Assembly (NCBI RefSeq): GCF_029968095.1
Contig: NZ_JASCIR010000027.1
Coordinates: forward strand, 27,674 to 91,673
DNA length: 64,000 nucleotides
Reading direction: 5' to 3'
Source of the DNA: Streptomyces solicavernae
GTDB lineage: Bacteria > Actinomycetota > Actinomycetes > Streptomycetales > Streptomycetaceae
Shown here: positions 52,505 to 61,656 of the stretch, one piece after another
Layout of the letters: every line of letters begins with the position of its first letter
Position numbering within the stretch: position 1 is the first letter of the stretch
Program-made: the position numbers and the translations under genes
Notes under the pieces: generated by a model
Database searches by the model: none
The model's input: the letters and a program-made list of their open reading frames with translations, nothing else
What the model was told of the DNA's origin: nothing

Positions 52505-54379
52505 TTACCCCGGATAGACCGGCGACGTCCCGTCCTTGACCACCGGCCGCCAGCTCGCCCCCGGAGGCAGCCGGACGATGCCGTCCTCCTCCGAGCGGGC
52601 CACCAGCGGCAGCCGCTCGTCCTCCGACGCCGCGATGTCTGTCACCCCGGTCAGGGCGGGCAGCGCCGCGTCCTGTACGACCGAGCCATCGCTCTGCACG
52701 TACTGGAGCTGCTGAACCCCGCCGGCCTCCTTGCCGACCACCACGAGACGGCTGCCGCCGGCCCAGGACATGGCCGTGACCTCCTCCATCTGCGGTGCCC
52801 CGGGGCGCAGTTCGACCACCGACACCTCGGGGTCCTCGGACGTCCCCTGGCGCTCCACGCGGCCGATCTTCAGCTCCGTCCTGCCGTCCCGCTCGACGAT
52901 CAGCGCGACCCGCACTCCGTCCGCCGACACCCGTACGGCGTTGATCCGGGCGTCGTCCAGGCCGACGACCTTGACCTCCACGGGCTTCCCGCCGCCCTGC
53001 GCCAGCCACAGCAGCCGCTGGTCGCGCGGGTCCCGGTCGGCGACCCACAGATCTCCCCGGCCGTCCCAACTCGGCTTGGTCAGGCGGTCCTTCTCCTGCT
53101 TGGCCTCACTGCGTACCTTCGTCTTCTCCAGCCGCTCGTCGGACAGCAGGGAGCCCACGTACAGCGAACGTCCGTCGTTCGACACCCCCGCCGCACGGTC
53201 CTCCGCGCGCGACACCGCGGCCGAGCGCAGCTGCCGCTCGCCGCTGCCGAGCGGGCCCGGGGCCGGCTCCACCTCGTCGCCGTTCTTCGGCATCCGCACC
53301 AGTCGGTGCTTGTCGTCGATGAAGTACTGGTAGTCCGCGCCGCTCAGCGCACGGTTCGGAGCGCTCGCCTCCGCCTGGTCGGAGTCCAGCGCGCACAGCT
53401 TCGTACCGTTCGCGCGCTGCAGCTCCACCTGCTCGATGCCTGCGGCCGGCAAGTCCCTCAGGGTGAAGAAGAGTTGGGCCGCCATCTTCGCGCAGCGGTC
53501 CGGTTTCACGGCATCGGCCCGTTCGTTCAGCGGGACCTTCAGACGGTTCTGGTCGTCGGGCGCCAGCGACTTGGTGCCCTTCTTCAGCGCGATGCCCGAC
53601 GGGAAGCGGGAATCCACGACGTTGTCGAGCCAGTTGGTCGGTCCGTCGAGCAGCGCACGCACCGCCTGTGTCACCGGGTCGATGCGCTTACGGATGTACA
53701 CCGGGTCGGCGACCATCGCCGGCGACGACTGTGCGTACCCGCCGTCCGACGAGGACGGCGAGGCGTAGAAGTACTTGCTGACCGGCAGGTAGAGCCGCTC
53801 GAAGTCGGCCTGCGCGAGCACCACGCCGCTCGGCGGCACGTCGATCCGCCACTCGCCACCGTCACCGCCGCTGTCACCGTCGCCATTGCCGTCGCCGTTC
53901 TGCCGGACGAGGTGCACCAGCGACGAGTACTTCCCCTGCTCCGAGCGGTACGCGTGCTCGTCGTCGACCGTCGCGATCATCCGGCCCGTCAGCGCGTACG
54001 TGTATCCGCTGCCGTCGGGGTCCGTCCTCGTTCGCGTCGAGTCCGCGTTCGGGCCGTCGGCCAGGACCGTGGTGGACCGCTTCGGCTCCCAGCGCTCCGA
54101 CGCCTCCTTGGTCAGATACTTGCGTGCTGTCGCGAACTCCGGATCATCGCTGGTCAGCGCCTCAAGGAAGCCCTCGACGATCTCCGAGGGGCTGGCGCCC
54201 TCCTGCGGCGGCACGGCGAAGACCTGCACCCGCGGCTCCTGCGGGGAGGCGTCCACCTGTTCCACTCCGCCGCTGTCCGGCATGGAGGCACACCCGGCGA
54301 GCACGAAAGCCGAGCAAGCGAGTGCCAACGCGGTACGCGCGGATCGGAAGAAGCCGAACCGTCCACGATCAGCGCCCAC
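52505..54379 (-). CDS. lpqB: Lipoprotein LpqB, partner of MtrAB
   Basis: A 624-aa lipoprotein with a lipobox LAGC (Cys near residue 30), then a GerMN-type domain (SGYTYALTGRMIATV, RLYLPVSKYF), and a C-terminal beta-propeller-like part (GRGDLWVADRD, VSADGVRVALI). In mycobacteria LpqB binds the MtrB sensor and tunes MtrA phosphorylation and cell-wall processes. It sits downstream of mtrB with an 11-bp overlap and GAGGAG before GTG 54379, so it belongs to the mtnA-mtrA-mtrB-lpqB operon. A short Asp/Gly-rich loop (GDGNGDGDSGGDGG) lies near residue 165. Confidence 0.93.
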   Translation of the reverse strand: MGADRGRFGFFRSARTALALACSAFVLAGCASMPDSGGVEQVDASPQEPRVQVFAVPPQEGASPSEIVEGFLEALTSDDPEFATARKYLTKEASERWEPKRSTTVLADGPNADSTRTRTDPDGSGYTYALTGRMIATVDDEHAYRSEQGKYSSLVHLVRQNGDGNGDGDSGGDGGEWRIDVPPSGVVLAQADFERLYLPVSKYFYASPSSSDGGYAQSSPAMVADPVYIRKRIDPVTQAVRALLDGPTNWLDNVVDSRFPSGIALKKGTKSLAPDDQNRLKVPLNERADAVKPDRCAKMAAQLFFTLRDLPAAGIEQVELQRANGTKLCALDSDQAEASAPNRALSGADYQYFIDDKHRLVRMPKNGDEVEPAPGPLGSGERQLRSAAVSRAEDRAAGVSNDGRSLYVGSLLSDERLEKTKVRSEAKQEKDRLTKPSWDGRGDLWVADRDPRDQRLLWLAQGGGKPVEVKVVGLDDARINAVRVSADGVRVALIVERDGRTELKIGRVERQGTSEDPEVSVVELRPGAPQMEEVTAMSWAGGSRLVVVGKEAGGVQQLQYVQSDGSVVQDAALPALTGVTDIAASEDERLPLVARSEEDGIVRLPPGASWRPVVKDGTSPVYPG

Positions 54380-56507
54380 GCGTGCTCTCCTCTTCCGCCG
54401 GTGCCGATACGGCCCGCACTTCTGGCTCTGCCTCAACTTGCTCTTCTATGCCGCCGGTTGACGCATCCGGAGCGACTGCCTCGGTGGCTGATTCGGTGAC
54501 TGCCCCGGCGGCTGCCCCGGTGACTGCTCCGCCGCCCGTCAGCACCTCCGGCGGCCCCACCTGGCGCGGCACCACCCGCGCTCCGCTCCCCGGCAGCGCC
54601 GTCGGGTCCGCGCTCGGCGGGGTCACGAGCACCGACGACGCGGTCGGCGGTACGGCCACCGGCGCACGCTCACTCACCGGCTGCGCCGGCACCGTCGCCT
54701 GCTTGCCCTGCTCGCCGCCCGCCAGGCCGGCCTCGTGCAGCCCACGGTTGCGGCGCGAGTCCTTCGGCTCCAGGGGTATCGGCGAGCCCCGCAGCGCCTC
54801 GTCCGCGGTACGCGGCAACGTCAGGCGGAACTGCGAACCGCCTCCCGGCTCGCCCCAGGCCTGCAGCCAGCCGCCGTGCAACCGCGCGTCCTCAAGGGCG
54901 ATCGACAGCCCGAGGCCCGTGCCACCGGTCGTACGCGCGCGTGCCGGGTCGGCGCGCCAGAACCGGTTGAAGACTCGCGTCGCCTCCCCCGGCTTGAGAC
55001 CCACTCCGTAGTCACGCACCGCGACCGCCACCGCACCTCCGGCAGCGCCGAGCCGTACGACCACGTCCTTGCCGTCGCCGTGCTCCACCGCGTTCACCAC
55101 GAGGTTGCGCAGCACCCGCTCCACACGGCGCGCGTCCGCCTCCGCCACGACCGGCTGCGCGTCGCCGACGACCCGGATCCGGCCGCCCTTCGCCTCGGCC
55201 AGCGGCTCGGCCCCGCCGACCACTCTGCGTACGACGTCCCGCAGGTCCGTCGGCTCCGCCTCCAGCGCCGCTGCGCCCGCGTCGAACCGGCTGATCTCCA
55301 GCAGGTCCGCGAGCAACGACTCGAACCGGTCCAGCTGGTCCGCCAGCAGCTCGGCCGACCGCCCCGTCACCGGATCGAAGTCCACCCTCGCCTCATGGAT
55401 GACATCGGCCGCCATCCGTACCGTCGTCAACGGCGTCCGCAGCTCGTGCGACACGTCCGACACGAACCGGCGCTGCATCCGCGACAGGTCCTCCAGCTGC
55501 TGGATCTTCAGCTGCAGGTTCTGCGCCATCTTGTTGAAGGCCTCACCGAGCCGCGCGATGTCGTCCTCGCCCGTGACCTTCATACGTTCCTGAAGCCGTC
55601 CGGCCGACAGCCGCTCCGCGATCCCCGCCGCCATCCGCACCGGCGTCACGACCTGCCGCACGACAAGCCAGGCGATCGCCCCGAGCAGCACCACCACGAA
55701 CAGCCCAGCCGTGGCCAAGGTGCCCTTGACCAGGCTCAACGACTTCTCCTCCTGCGTCAGCGGGAAGAGGTAGTACAGCTGGTACGGATCGTTGTTGATG
55801 TCCGGAAGCCGCTTGCCGATCACCAGCCCGGCGACCGGGTCCGGTCCGTTCTCCGTGTACACGATCCGCGAGAAGCTCTGATACGCGCCGTCGGCACGGT
55901 CGACCCGGGTGCGCAGCTCGCTCGGAACGCTTTTCAGCCCCTCGACATAGCCCGAGGCACGCGGTGCACGTCCCGGGCCGGCGTCGCTACCCGCGGCCAG
56001 AGCGACCACGTGGAACGCGCTCTGGCCGCCGCTCGACAGCTGAGTGACCAGGTCGTTGCGCCACAGGCTGGAGTTCTGCTTGCCCATGCCGCCGTTTGCG
56101 GCACCGCCGCCCGCGCCCCGGCCGTTCGCCGCGTTCTCCTGAGCGACCTTGAACCCACCGGTCGCCTGGATCTGCGCGGCCTTCTCCTTGGCGTCGAGCA
56201 GGCCGTTGCGCACCTGCCCGATCACGACGAAGCCGAGCAGCAGCACCACACCGAGCGACATCACGAGAGTGGCCGCGACCACCCGCAGCTGGATGTTGCG
56301 CCGCCACAGCCGCATCACCGGCAGCAGCGGTCGCCTCACCCAGCGTGCGAACAGCCGCAGCACCGGGCTGCCCTGCACACCGTCCTGCAGCAGCAGCCCA
56401 CCGTCGATCAACCGCCCGAACCGGGAGGTGCGCCCTGACGGGCTCACCGGCCACCCCTGGCGGTCCCCCGGCTCCCCGGGCGCCGAAGCAGCGCTGTCCC
56501 GGGACAT
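54369..56507 (-). CDS. mtrB: Sensor histidine kinase MtrB
   Basis: A 712-aa membrane sensor kinase. TM1 (~75-97) and TM2 (~268-292) flank an extracytoplasmic domain. HAMP, HisKA (FVSDVSHELRTPLTTVRM, His near 351), N box (NLVVNAVEHGDG) and G boxes (DYGVGLKPGEA, TGGTGLGLSI) follow. A ~150-residue Pro/Thr/Ala-rich acidic tail is typical of Streptomyces MtrB. ATG 56507 starts one base after the mtrA stop; GTG 56540 is an in-frame alternative. It phosphorylates MtrA to control osmotic, cell-wall and developmental genes. LpqB is encoded next with overlap. Confidence 0.95.
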   Translation of the reverse strand: MSRDSAASAPGEPGDRQGWPVSPSGRTSRFGRLIDGGLLLQDGVQGSPVLRLFARWVRRPLLPVMRLWRRNIQLRVVAATLVMSLGVVLLLGFVVIGQVRNGLLDAKEKAAQIQATGGFKVAQENAANGRGAGGGAANGGMGKQNSSLWRNDLVTQLSSGGQSAFHVVALAAGSDAGPGRAPRASGYVEGLKSVPSELRTRVDRADGAYQSFSRIVYTENGPDPVAGLVIGKRLPDINNDPYQLYYLFPLTQEEKSLSLVKGTLATAGLFVVVLLGAIAWLVVRQVVTPVRMAAGIAERLSAGRLQERMKVTGEDDIARLGEAFNKMAQNLQLKIQQLEDLSRMQRRFVSDVSHELRTPLTTVRMAADVIHEARVDFDPVTGRSAELLADQLDRFESLLADLLEISRFDAGAAALEAEPTDLRDVVRRVVGGAEPLAEAKGGRIRVVGDAQPVVAEADARRVERVLRNLVVNAVEHGDGKDVVVRLGAAGGAVAVAVRDYGVGLKPGEATRVFNRFWRADPARARTTGGTGLGLSIALEDARLHGGWLQAWGEPGGGSQFRLTLPRTADEALRGSPIPLEPKDSRRNRGLHEAGLAGGEQGKQATVPAQPVSERAPVAVPPTASSVLVTPPSADPTALPGSGARVVPRQVGPPEVLTGGGAVTGAAAGAVTESATEAVAPDASTGGIEEQVEAEPEVRAVSAPAEEESTRGR

Positions 56508-56508
56508 G

Positions 56509-57198
56509 TCAGCTCGGTCCGGCCTTGTAACCGACACCACGGACGGTCACAACGATCTCCGGACGCTCCGGATCCTTCTCGACCTTCGACCGCAGCCGCT
56601 GCACATGCACGTTCACCAGCCGCGTGTCCGCCGCGTGCCGGTAGCCCCACACCTGCTCCAGGAGCACCTCACGCGTGAACACCTGCCACGGCTTACGCGC
56701 CAGCGCCACCAGCAGGTCGAACTCCAGCGGCGTCAGCGCGATCGACTGGCCGTCCCGCTTCACGGAATGACCGGCCACATCGATGAGCAGGTCACCGATG
56801 GCCAGCTGCTCCGGAGCCGGCTCCTCCGACCTGCGCAGCCTGGCCCGGATCCGGGCCACCAGCTCCTTCGGTTTGAACGGCTTCACGATGTAGTCGTCGG
56901 CTCCCGACTCAAGGCCCACCACCACATCCACGGTGTCGCTCTTGGCCGTGAGCATCACGATCGGCACCCCGGACTCCGCCCTGATCAGGCGGCACACCTC
57001 GATGCCGTCCCGACCGGGCAGCATCAGATCGAGCAACACCAGATCAGGCTTGGTCTCACGGAAGGCAGCCAGCGCCTTGTCGCCATCTGCTACGAACGAC
57101 GGCTCAAAACCCTCACCTCGAAGCACGATGCCGAGCATCTCGGCCAGTGCGGTGTCGTCATCGACGACAAGGACTCGTCCCTTCATGACTGACATCAT
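56509..57198 (-). CDS. mtrA: Response regulator MtrA
   Basis: A 229-aa OmpR-type regulator. Receiver domain: VLVVDDDTALAEML, phospho-Asp in DLVLLDLMLPG, Lys in YIVKPFKP. DNA-binding winged helix: LTPLEFDLLVALARKP through TRLVNVHVQRLRSKV. MtrA controls cell-wall, osmotic and developmental genes in actinobacteria. ATG 57198 (MMSVMKGRV) starts 4 bp after the mtnA stop; ATG 57186 is also possible. It is nearly invariant in Streptomyces, so this assignment is secure. Confidence 0.97.
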   Translation of the reverse strand: MMSVMKGRVLVVDDDTALAEMLGIVLRGEGFEPSFVADGDKALAAFRETKPDLVLLDLMLPGRDGIEVCRLIRAESGVPIVMLTAKSDTVDVVVGLESGADDYIVKPFKPKELVARIRARLRRSEEPAPEQLAIGDLLIDVAGHSVKRDGQSIALTPLEFDLLVALARKPWQVFTREVLLEQVWGYRHAADTRLVNVHVQRLRSKVEKDPERPEIVVTVRGVGYKAGPS

Positions 57199-57202
57199 CC
57201 CA

Positions 57203-58348
57203 TTAGCTAATCGTTACCTGGCGTGACCTGTCACACAGCTCCACGAGCCCGTCGGCGGTCACCGGCGAGACGGCCCCGTACTCGGTGACGATCGCCGTCA
57301 CCAGATCCGGCGGCGTCACGTCGAACGCCGGGTTGTACGCCTGCGTCCCCACCGGCGCCACGGACCGGCTCCCCGGCGCCCCGACCTCTCCCGCCTCCTG
57401 CGGCACCGGGAATTCCGTCACTTCCTGACCTGCCCGCTGCTCGACCTCGATCGAAGCGCCGTCCGGCGTATCGAGATCCACCGTCGTGACCGGCGCCACC
57501 ACGATGAACGGCACGTGGTGGTAACGGGCGAGCACAGCGAGCGGATAGCTCCCCACCTTGTTCGCCACCGAACCGTCGGCCGCGATCCGGTCCGCCCCGA
57601 TCACGACCGCATCCACCTCCCCCGCAGCGAACAGCGAACCCGCCGCGTTGTCCGTCAGCAAGGTGTACGCCATCCCGTGCCGCGCTGCCTCGTAGGCCGT
57701 GAGCCGGGCGCCCTGCAGCAACGGCCGCGTCTCGTCCACCCACAGCCGTCGCAGCCGGCCCGCCCGATGGGCGGCGATCGCCACCGCCAGCGCCGTGCCC
57801 TCTCCGCCGGACACCAGCGCCCCGGTGTTGCAGTGCGTCAGCAGCCGGTGTCCACCTCCGGGCAGCAGCACGTCCAGGAGCGTCAGACCGTGCCCGGCCA
57901 TCCGCCGGCTCGCCTCGGCGTCCTCGGCGTGCAGCGCCTTCGCCTCGGCCAGCGCCGCGGCAGCCCCCTCCGCCTGCCCGGCCCCACCCTCGACTGCGGC
58001 CCGGTACGCGGCATGCGCCCGGCGCACCCCACGGCCCAGGTTCACCGCCGTGGGCCGCGCGGTGGCGATCGCCTCCGCCGCCTCCGCCACGTCCTGTCCC
58101 CGCCCGGCGGCGAGCGCGACCCCGTACGCCCCGGCGATCCCGAGGAGCGGCGCTCCCCGTACGGCCAGGGACCGGATCGCCTGCACCAGCGTCGGTACGT
58201 CCTTGCACGCCAGCTCGACTTCCTCGGCCGGCAGCCGCGTCTGGTCGAGGAGGAGCAGCACAGGACCGTCGGATGATTCGTCCCAGCGGATCGAAGGCGT
58301 CCGTATCCGCCCGCCGCTGTCGTGGGATTGCGCGTACTGATCAGGCAT
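57203..58348 (-). CDS. mtnA: S-methyl-5-thioribose-1-phosphate isomerase
   Basis: A 381-aa enzyme of the methionine salvage pathway converting methylthioribose-1-phosphate to methylthioribulose-1-phosphate. Active-site Cys and Asp are in LLTHCNTGAL and VVIGADRIAADG. The family block AVRGAPLLGIAGAYGVAL is present. ATG 58348 is chosen; the next gene (mtrA) starts 4 bp past its stop, so mtnA leads the mtrAB-lpqB operon. A Gly/Pro insert (EVGAPGSRSVAPVG) near residue 330 seems extra relative to the core family. No other methionine-salvage genes are nearby. Confidence 0.95.
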   Translation of the reverse strand: MPDQYAQSHDSGGRIRTPSIRWDESSDGPVLLLLDQTRLPAEEVELACKDVPTLVQAIRSLAVRGAPLLGIAGAYGVALAAGRGQDVAEAAEAIATARPTAVNLGRGVRRAHAAYRAAVEGGAGQAEGAAAALAEAKALHAEDAEASRRMAGHGLTLLDVLLPGGGHRLLTHCNTGALVSGGEGTALAVAIAAHRAGRLRRLWVDETRPLLQGARLTAYEAARHGMAYTLLTDNAAGSLFAAGEVDAVVIGADRIAADGSVANKVGSYPLAVLARYHHVPFIVVAPVTTVDLDTPDGASIEVEQRAGQEVTEFPVPQEAGEVGAPGSRSVAPVGTQAYNPAFDVTPPDLVTAIVTEYGAVSPVTADGLVELCDRSRQVTIS

Positions 58349-58488
58349 TCGCCCAGTCTGCCCTTTCCCTGCCGGACAATTGAAGGTAACCAGCTCATCC
58401 AGCACCCCGTCCTGGAACGAGCACACCGTGGCACGATGGCAGCCAACCCGCCGCCGCAACCGCGGTCGTGCACCGTGAAGGAGCGACG

Positions 58489-59790
58489 ATGAACGACACT
58501 CCGGGCTGGGCCTCGCCCGGATCTGCCCCCTCCGACGGACCGGAAGGGGAGACGCCCCGCCCCGCCGAGCCGACCACCCCGCAGGACGGGCCGCCCTCGA
58601 AGTGGTCCAAGGAACAGCCGCCGCCCGCCCAGTGGTCCGCACCGGGAGCCTCCGGCCCCGGCCAGACACCACCGCCTCCGGGCCAAGGCGGTCACGGCGG
58701 CTGGGGCGGCGGTCCTGGCGTGCCTCCTGGCCAGCCGCGCGGTGGCTGGGGTGGCGGCGGAGGCTGGCGTGGCGGAGCCTGGGGCATGCCGCCCGCCGCG
58801 GCCAAGCCCGGCGTCATTCCGCTCCGCCCTCTCGGCATCGGCGAGATCCTCGACGGCGCGGTCTCGACGATGCGCACCTACTGGCGCACGGTCCTCGGCA
58901 TCTCCCTCACCGTGGCCGTGGTCACGGAGGTCGTCATCGTCCTGCTGCAGGGCCTGGTCCTCAAGTCCCAGACCAGCACCGACGCCCTCAACGACCCGAG
59001 CGCCACCGTCGACGAACTGACCACCGCCATGGTGGAGACCCTGCGCGACTCCAGCGTGATCCTCCTGGTGTCGCTGCTCGGCAGTTTCGTCGTCACCGCC
59101 CTGCTCACCATGGTCACCAGCCGTGCCGTCCTCGGTAAGCCGGTCACGACCGGCGAGGCCTGGCGCGATGCCCGCCCGCAGCTCCCCCGCCTCCTCGGGC
59201 TCACCTTCCTGCTGCCGCTGCTGGCCGCCGCCCTCGTCACCGTGGGCGCCCTGCCCGGCATCCTGGTGACCGTGGCGGGAGCCTCCGCGGCCGGCACCGC
59301 GCTCGCCCTCCTCGGTGGGCTCGGCGGACTGGTCGTCGCCATCTGGCTGATGGTCCGGTTCTCCCTCTCCTCCCCCGCGCTGATGCTGGAGAAGCAGTCC
59401 GTACGCAAGGCGCTCGGGCGGTCCGCGAAGCTGGTCCAGGGCTCCTGGTGGAGGGTCTTCGGTATCCAGCTGCTCGCCGCGATCCTGGTGAACATCGTGG
59501 TGTCGATCATCCTGATCCCGTTCACCGCTGTGGCTGTGGCCCTCAGCGGCGACGGCGTCAGCAGCTTCCTCAGCAGCGGCGTCGGCAACGTCGGCTGGAC
59601 GTTCCTGATCATCACGGGCATCGGCTCGGTGATCGGCTCCATGCTCGCCTTCCCCATCACGGCGGGCGTCACCGTGCTCCTCTACATCGACCTGCGGATC
59701 CGCCGCGAGGCACTCGACCTGGAGCTGGCCCGCGCGGCCGGCATCCAGGACTACGGCTCCCACAACCCCGGCACCACACCGGGGAGTTGA
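58489..59790 (+). CDS. Membrane protein (GDPD membrane-domain-like)
   Basis: A 433-aa integral membrane protein. The N-terminal ~100 residues are Pro/Gly/Trp-rich and disordered. Then GVIPLRPLGIGEILDGAVSTM, a block I associate with the glycerophosphoryl-diester-phosphodiesterase membrane-domain family, is followed by six or so membrane segments. No catalytic GDPD motifs are seen, so enzymatic activity is not claimed. ATG 58489 has AAGGAG. It heads a rightward operon with DUF4129, DUF4350, MoxR and DUF58 genes, a set conserved in actinobacteria. Confidence 0.82.
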   Translation: MNDTPGWASPGSAPSDGPEGETPRPAEPTTPQDGPPSKWSKEQPPPAQWSAPGASGPGQTPPPPGQGGHGGWGGGPGVPPGQPRGGWGGGGGWRGGAWGMPPAAAKPGVIPLRPLGIGEILDGAVSTMRTYWRTVLGISLTVAVVTEVVIVLLQGLVLKSQTSTDALNDPSATVDELTTAMVETLRDSSVILLVSLLGSFVVTALLTMVTSRAVLGKPVTTGEAWRDARPQLPRLLGLTFLLPLLAAALVTVGALPGILVTVAGASAAGTALALLGGLGGLVVAIWLMVRFSLSSPALMLEKQSVRKALGRSAKLVQGSWWRVFGIQLLAAILVNIVVSIILIPFTAVAVALSGDGVSSFLSSGVGNVGWTFLIITGIGSVIGSMLAFPITAGVTVLLYIDLRIRREALDLELARAAGIQDYGSHNPGTTPGS

Positions 59791-59794
59791 TGCG

Positions 59795-60481
59795 GTGACG
59801 ACGGGGGGACTCCACAGGACGTGGACCGCGCTGCCGCTGTCCGACGACGAACCGCCGGTCACAATCCCGCGTGATCCGGCGCGGGAGGCCGCGGAGCGCG
59901 AATTGTCCAGGCCCATGTACCACGAGAACGATCCGAGCCTCCTCCAGCGCGCGCTGGACCGCTTCTGGGAGTGGGTCGGCGACCTCTTCGACGCCGCCGC
60001 GGGAGCAACACCCGGCGGTGCGGCCGGGCTCGTCGTGATCGTCCTCGTGGCCGTGCTGCTCCTGGGCGCCCTGTGGTGGCGCCTGGGGACACCCCACCGC
60101 GCCCCGTCGTCATCCGCGCCCGTCTTCGACGACCGGCCGCGCAGCGCCGCCGAGCACCGGTCTGCCGCCGAGGCCCACGCCGCGGACCGGCAGTGGAACC
60201 AGGCACTCCAGGAACGGATGCGTGCCCTCGTGCGCTCCCTCGAAGAGCGCGCCCTCCTGGACCCGCGCCCCGGCCGCACCGCCGATGAAGCAGCCGCCGA
60301 AGCCGGCAGGTCCCTGCCCTCGCACAGCGACCGACTCCACACGGCTGCCCGCGACTTCGACGACGTCACGTACGGAGGACGCAGCGCCGACGAGCAGGCA
60401 TACCGCCGCGTCGCCTCCCTCGACCGAGACATCGAGCGCACCCGCCCCGTCCTCGCCTCTCCCCCGGGGACCGCCACATGA
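59795..60481 (+). CDS. DUF4129 domain protein
   Basis: A 228-aa protein with one central membrane segment (AAGLVVIVLVAVLLLGALWW, residues ~69-88). The N-terminal part before it is acidic, and the C-terminal cytoplasmic domain carries the DUF4129 pattern (WNQALQERMRALVRSLEERALLDPR, then RTADEAAAEAG). DUF4129 proteins often accompany MoxR/DUF58 operons or fuse to transglutaminase domains; function not established. GTG 59795 has GGGGAG upstream. It overlaps the DUF4350 gene by 4 bp (ATGA). Confidence 0.85.
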   Translation: MTTGGLHRTWTALPLSDDEPPVTIPRDPAREAAERELSRPMYHENDPSLLQRALDRFWEWVGDLFDAAAGATPGGAAGLVVIVLVAVLLLGALWWRLGTPHRAPSSSAPVFDDRPRSAAEHRSAAEAHAADRQWNQALQERMRALVRSLEERALLDPRPGRTADEAAAEAGRSLPSHSDRLHTAARDFDDVTYGGRSADEQAYRRVASLDRDIERTRPVLASPPGTAT

Positions 60482-61656
60482 CCGCGCCCACCGCTCCCAC
60501 CTCGGTCGCCACCACTCCTCGCCAGGTGTGGACCCGTACACGCGGTCTGCTGCTCGCCCTGGTCGTCCTGCTCGTCGCCGGCCTCGCCATCGCCGGTGTC
60601 CGCTCCGGCGGCCATCACGGCCGGCTCGACCCTCGCTCGGCCGACCCCTACGGCAGCCGCGCGGTCTCCGAACTCCTCGCCGACCGAGGCGTCACCACCC
60701 GCGTGGTGACCACCAGCAAGGCAGCCGCAGCCGCCACCGGCCCGGACTCCACGCTCCTCATCGCGACCCCCGACCTGCTCACCGGAGAGCAGCAGTCCAC
60801 CCTCAACGACGCCATGCGACGAGCATCCGGCCGCACCGTCCTGGTAGCCCCCGGTCAGGCCTCCGTCGGCACTCTCACACCTGGCGTACGCGCCGAACGA
60901 CCGAGCAATGAGACCACCCTGCGGCCGGCCTGTTCGCTCCCGGAGGCGGAAAGCGCGGGCAACGCCGACACCGGCGGCATCCGCTACTCCTCGAACCTTT
61001 CCCGTACGACCTCCTGCTACAGCAGCCAGGGCCTCCCCACCCTGTTGCGCATCCGATCCGGAGCCGGGGACACCGTGCTTCTCGGCGCACCGGACATCCT
61101 CTACAACGACCGCCTCGACAAGCACGGCAACGCCTCGCTCGCCCTTCAACTGCTCGGGTCCCGACCTCATCTGGTCTGGTACCTCCCCTCGGTCAGTGAC
61201 CCCTCCGCGGCCGACAGCGGCGACCGCAGCTTCTTCGAACTCATCCCCTCCGGCTGGAGCTGGGCGGCTCTCCAGCTCTCCGTCGCCGCCGTCCTCGCCG
61301 CTCTCTGGCGTGGCCGCCGTCTCGGCCCTCTGGTTCAGGAGCGGCTGCCTGTCGCCATCCGCGCCTCCGAGGCCGTCGAGGGCAGAGCCCGCCTCTACAG
61401 CAAGGCAAGAGCCCGCGACCGCGCAGCGAAAGCCCTGCGCTCGGCGACTCGCACCCGCCTCGCACGGCTGGTAGGCGTTCCTCCTGCCAGGGCACACGCT
61501 CCGGAGACACTGCTCCCGGCTGTCTCCGCCCGACTCCCCGACGCGTCGGGCTACCTCCACGCTCTCCTCTTCGGACCTCCCCCACCCGACGACGCAGCTC
61601 TGATCACCCTCGCCGACCGACTCGACGCCCTCGAAAGAGAGGTACGCACCTCATGA
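60478..61656 (+). CDS. DUF4350 domain protein
   Basis: A 392-aa membrane-anchored protein. After an N-terminal membrane segment (~22-42), the DUF4350 region (SAVSE/AVSELLADRGVTTRVV, then TLLIATPDLLTGEQQSTL) resembles GATase-like alpha/beta folds and probably faces outward. A second membrane segment lies near residue 265 (WAALQLSVAAVLAALW), leaving a basic C-terminal cytoplasmic tail. It overlaps MoxR by 4 bp. Joint role with MoxR and DUF58 is inferred from order only. Confidence 0.83.
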   Translation: MTAPTAPTSVATTPRQVWTRTRGLLLALVVLLVAGLAIAGVRSGGHHGRLDPRSADPYGSRAVSELLADRGVTTRVVTTSKAAAAATGPDSTLLIATPDLLTGEQQSTLNDAMRRASGRTVLVAPGQASVGTLTPGVRAERPSNETTLRPACSLPEAESAGNADTGGIRYSSNLSRTTSCYSSQGLPTLLRIRSGAGDTVLLGAPDILYNDRLDKHGNASLALQLLGSRPHLVWYLPSVSDPSAADSGDRSFFELIPSGWSWAALQLSVAAVLAALWRGRRLGPLVQERLPVAIRASEAVEGRARLYSKARARDRAAKALRSATRTRLARLVGVPPARAHAPETLLPAVSARLPDASGYLHALLFGPPPPDDAALITLADRLDALEREVRTS

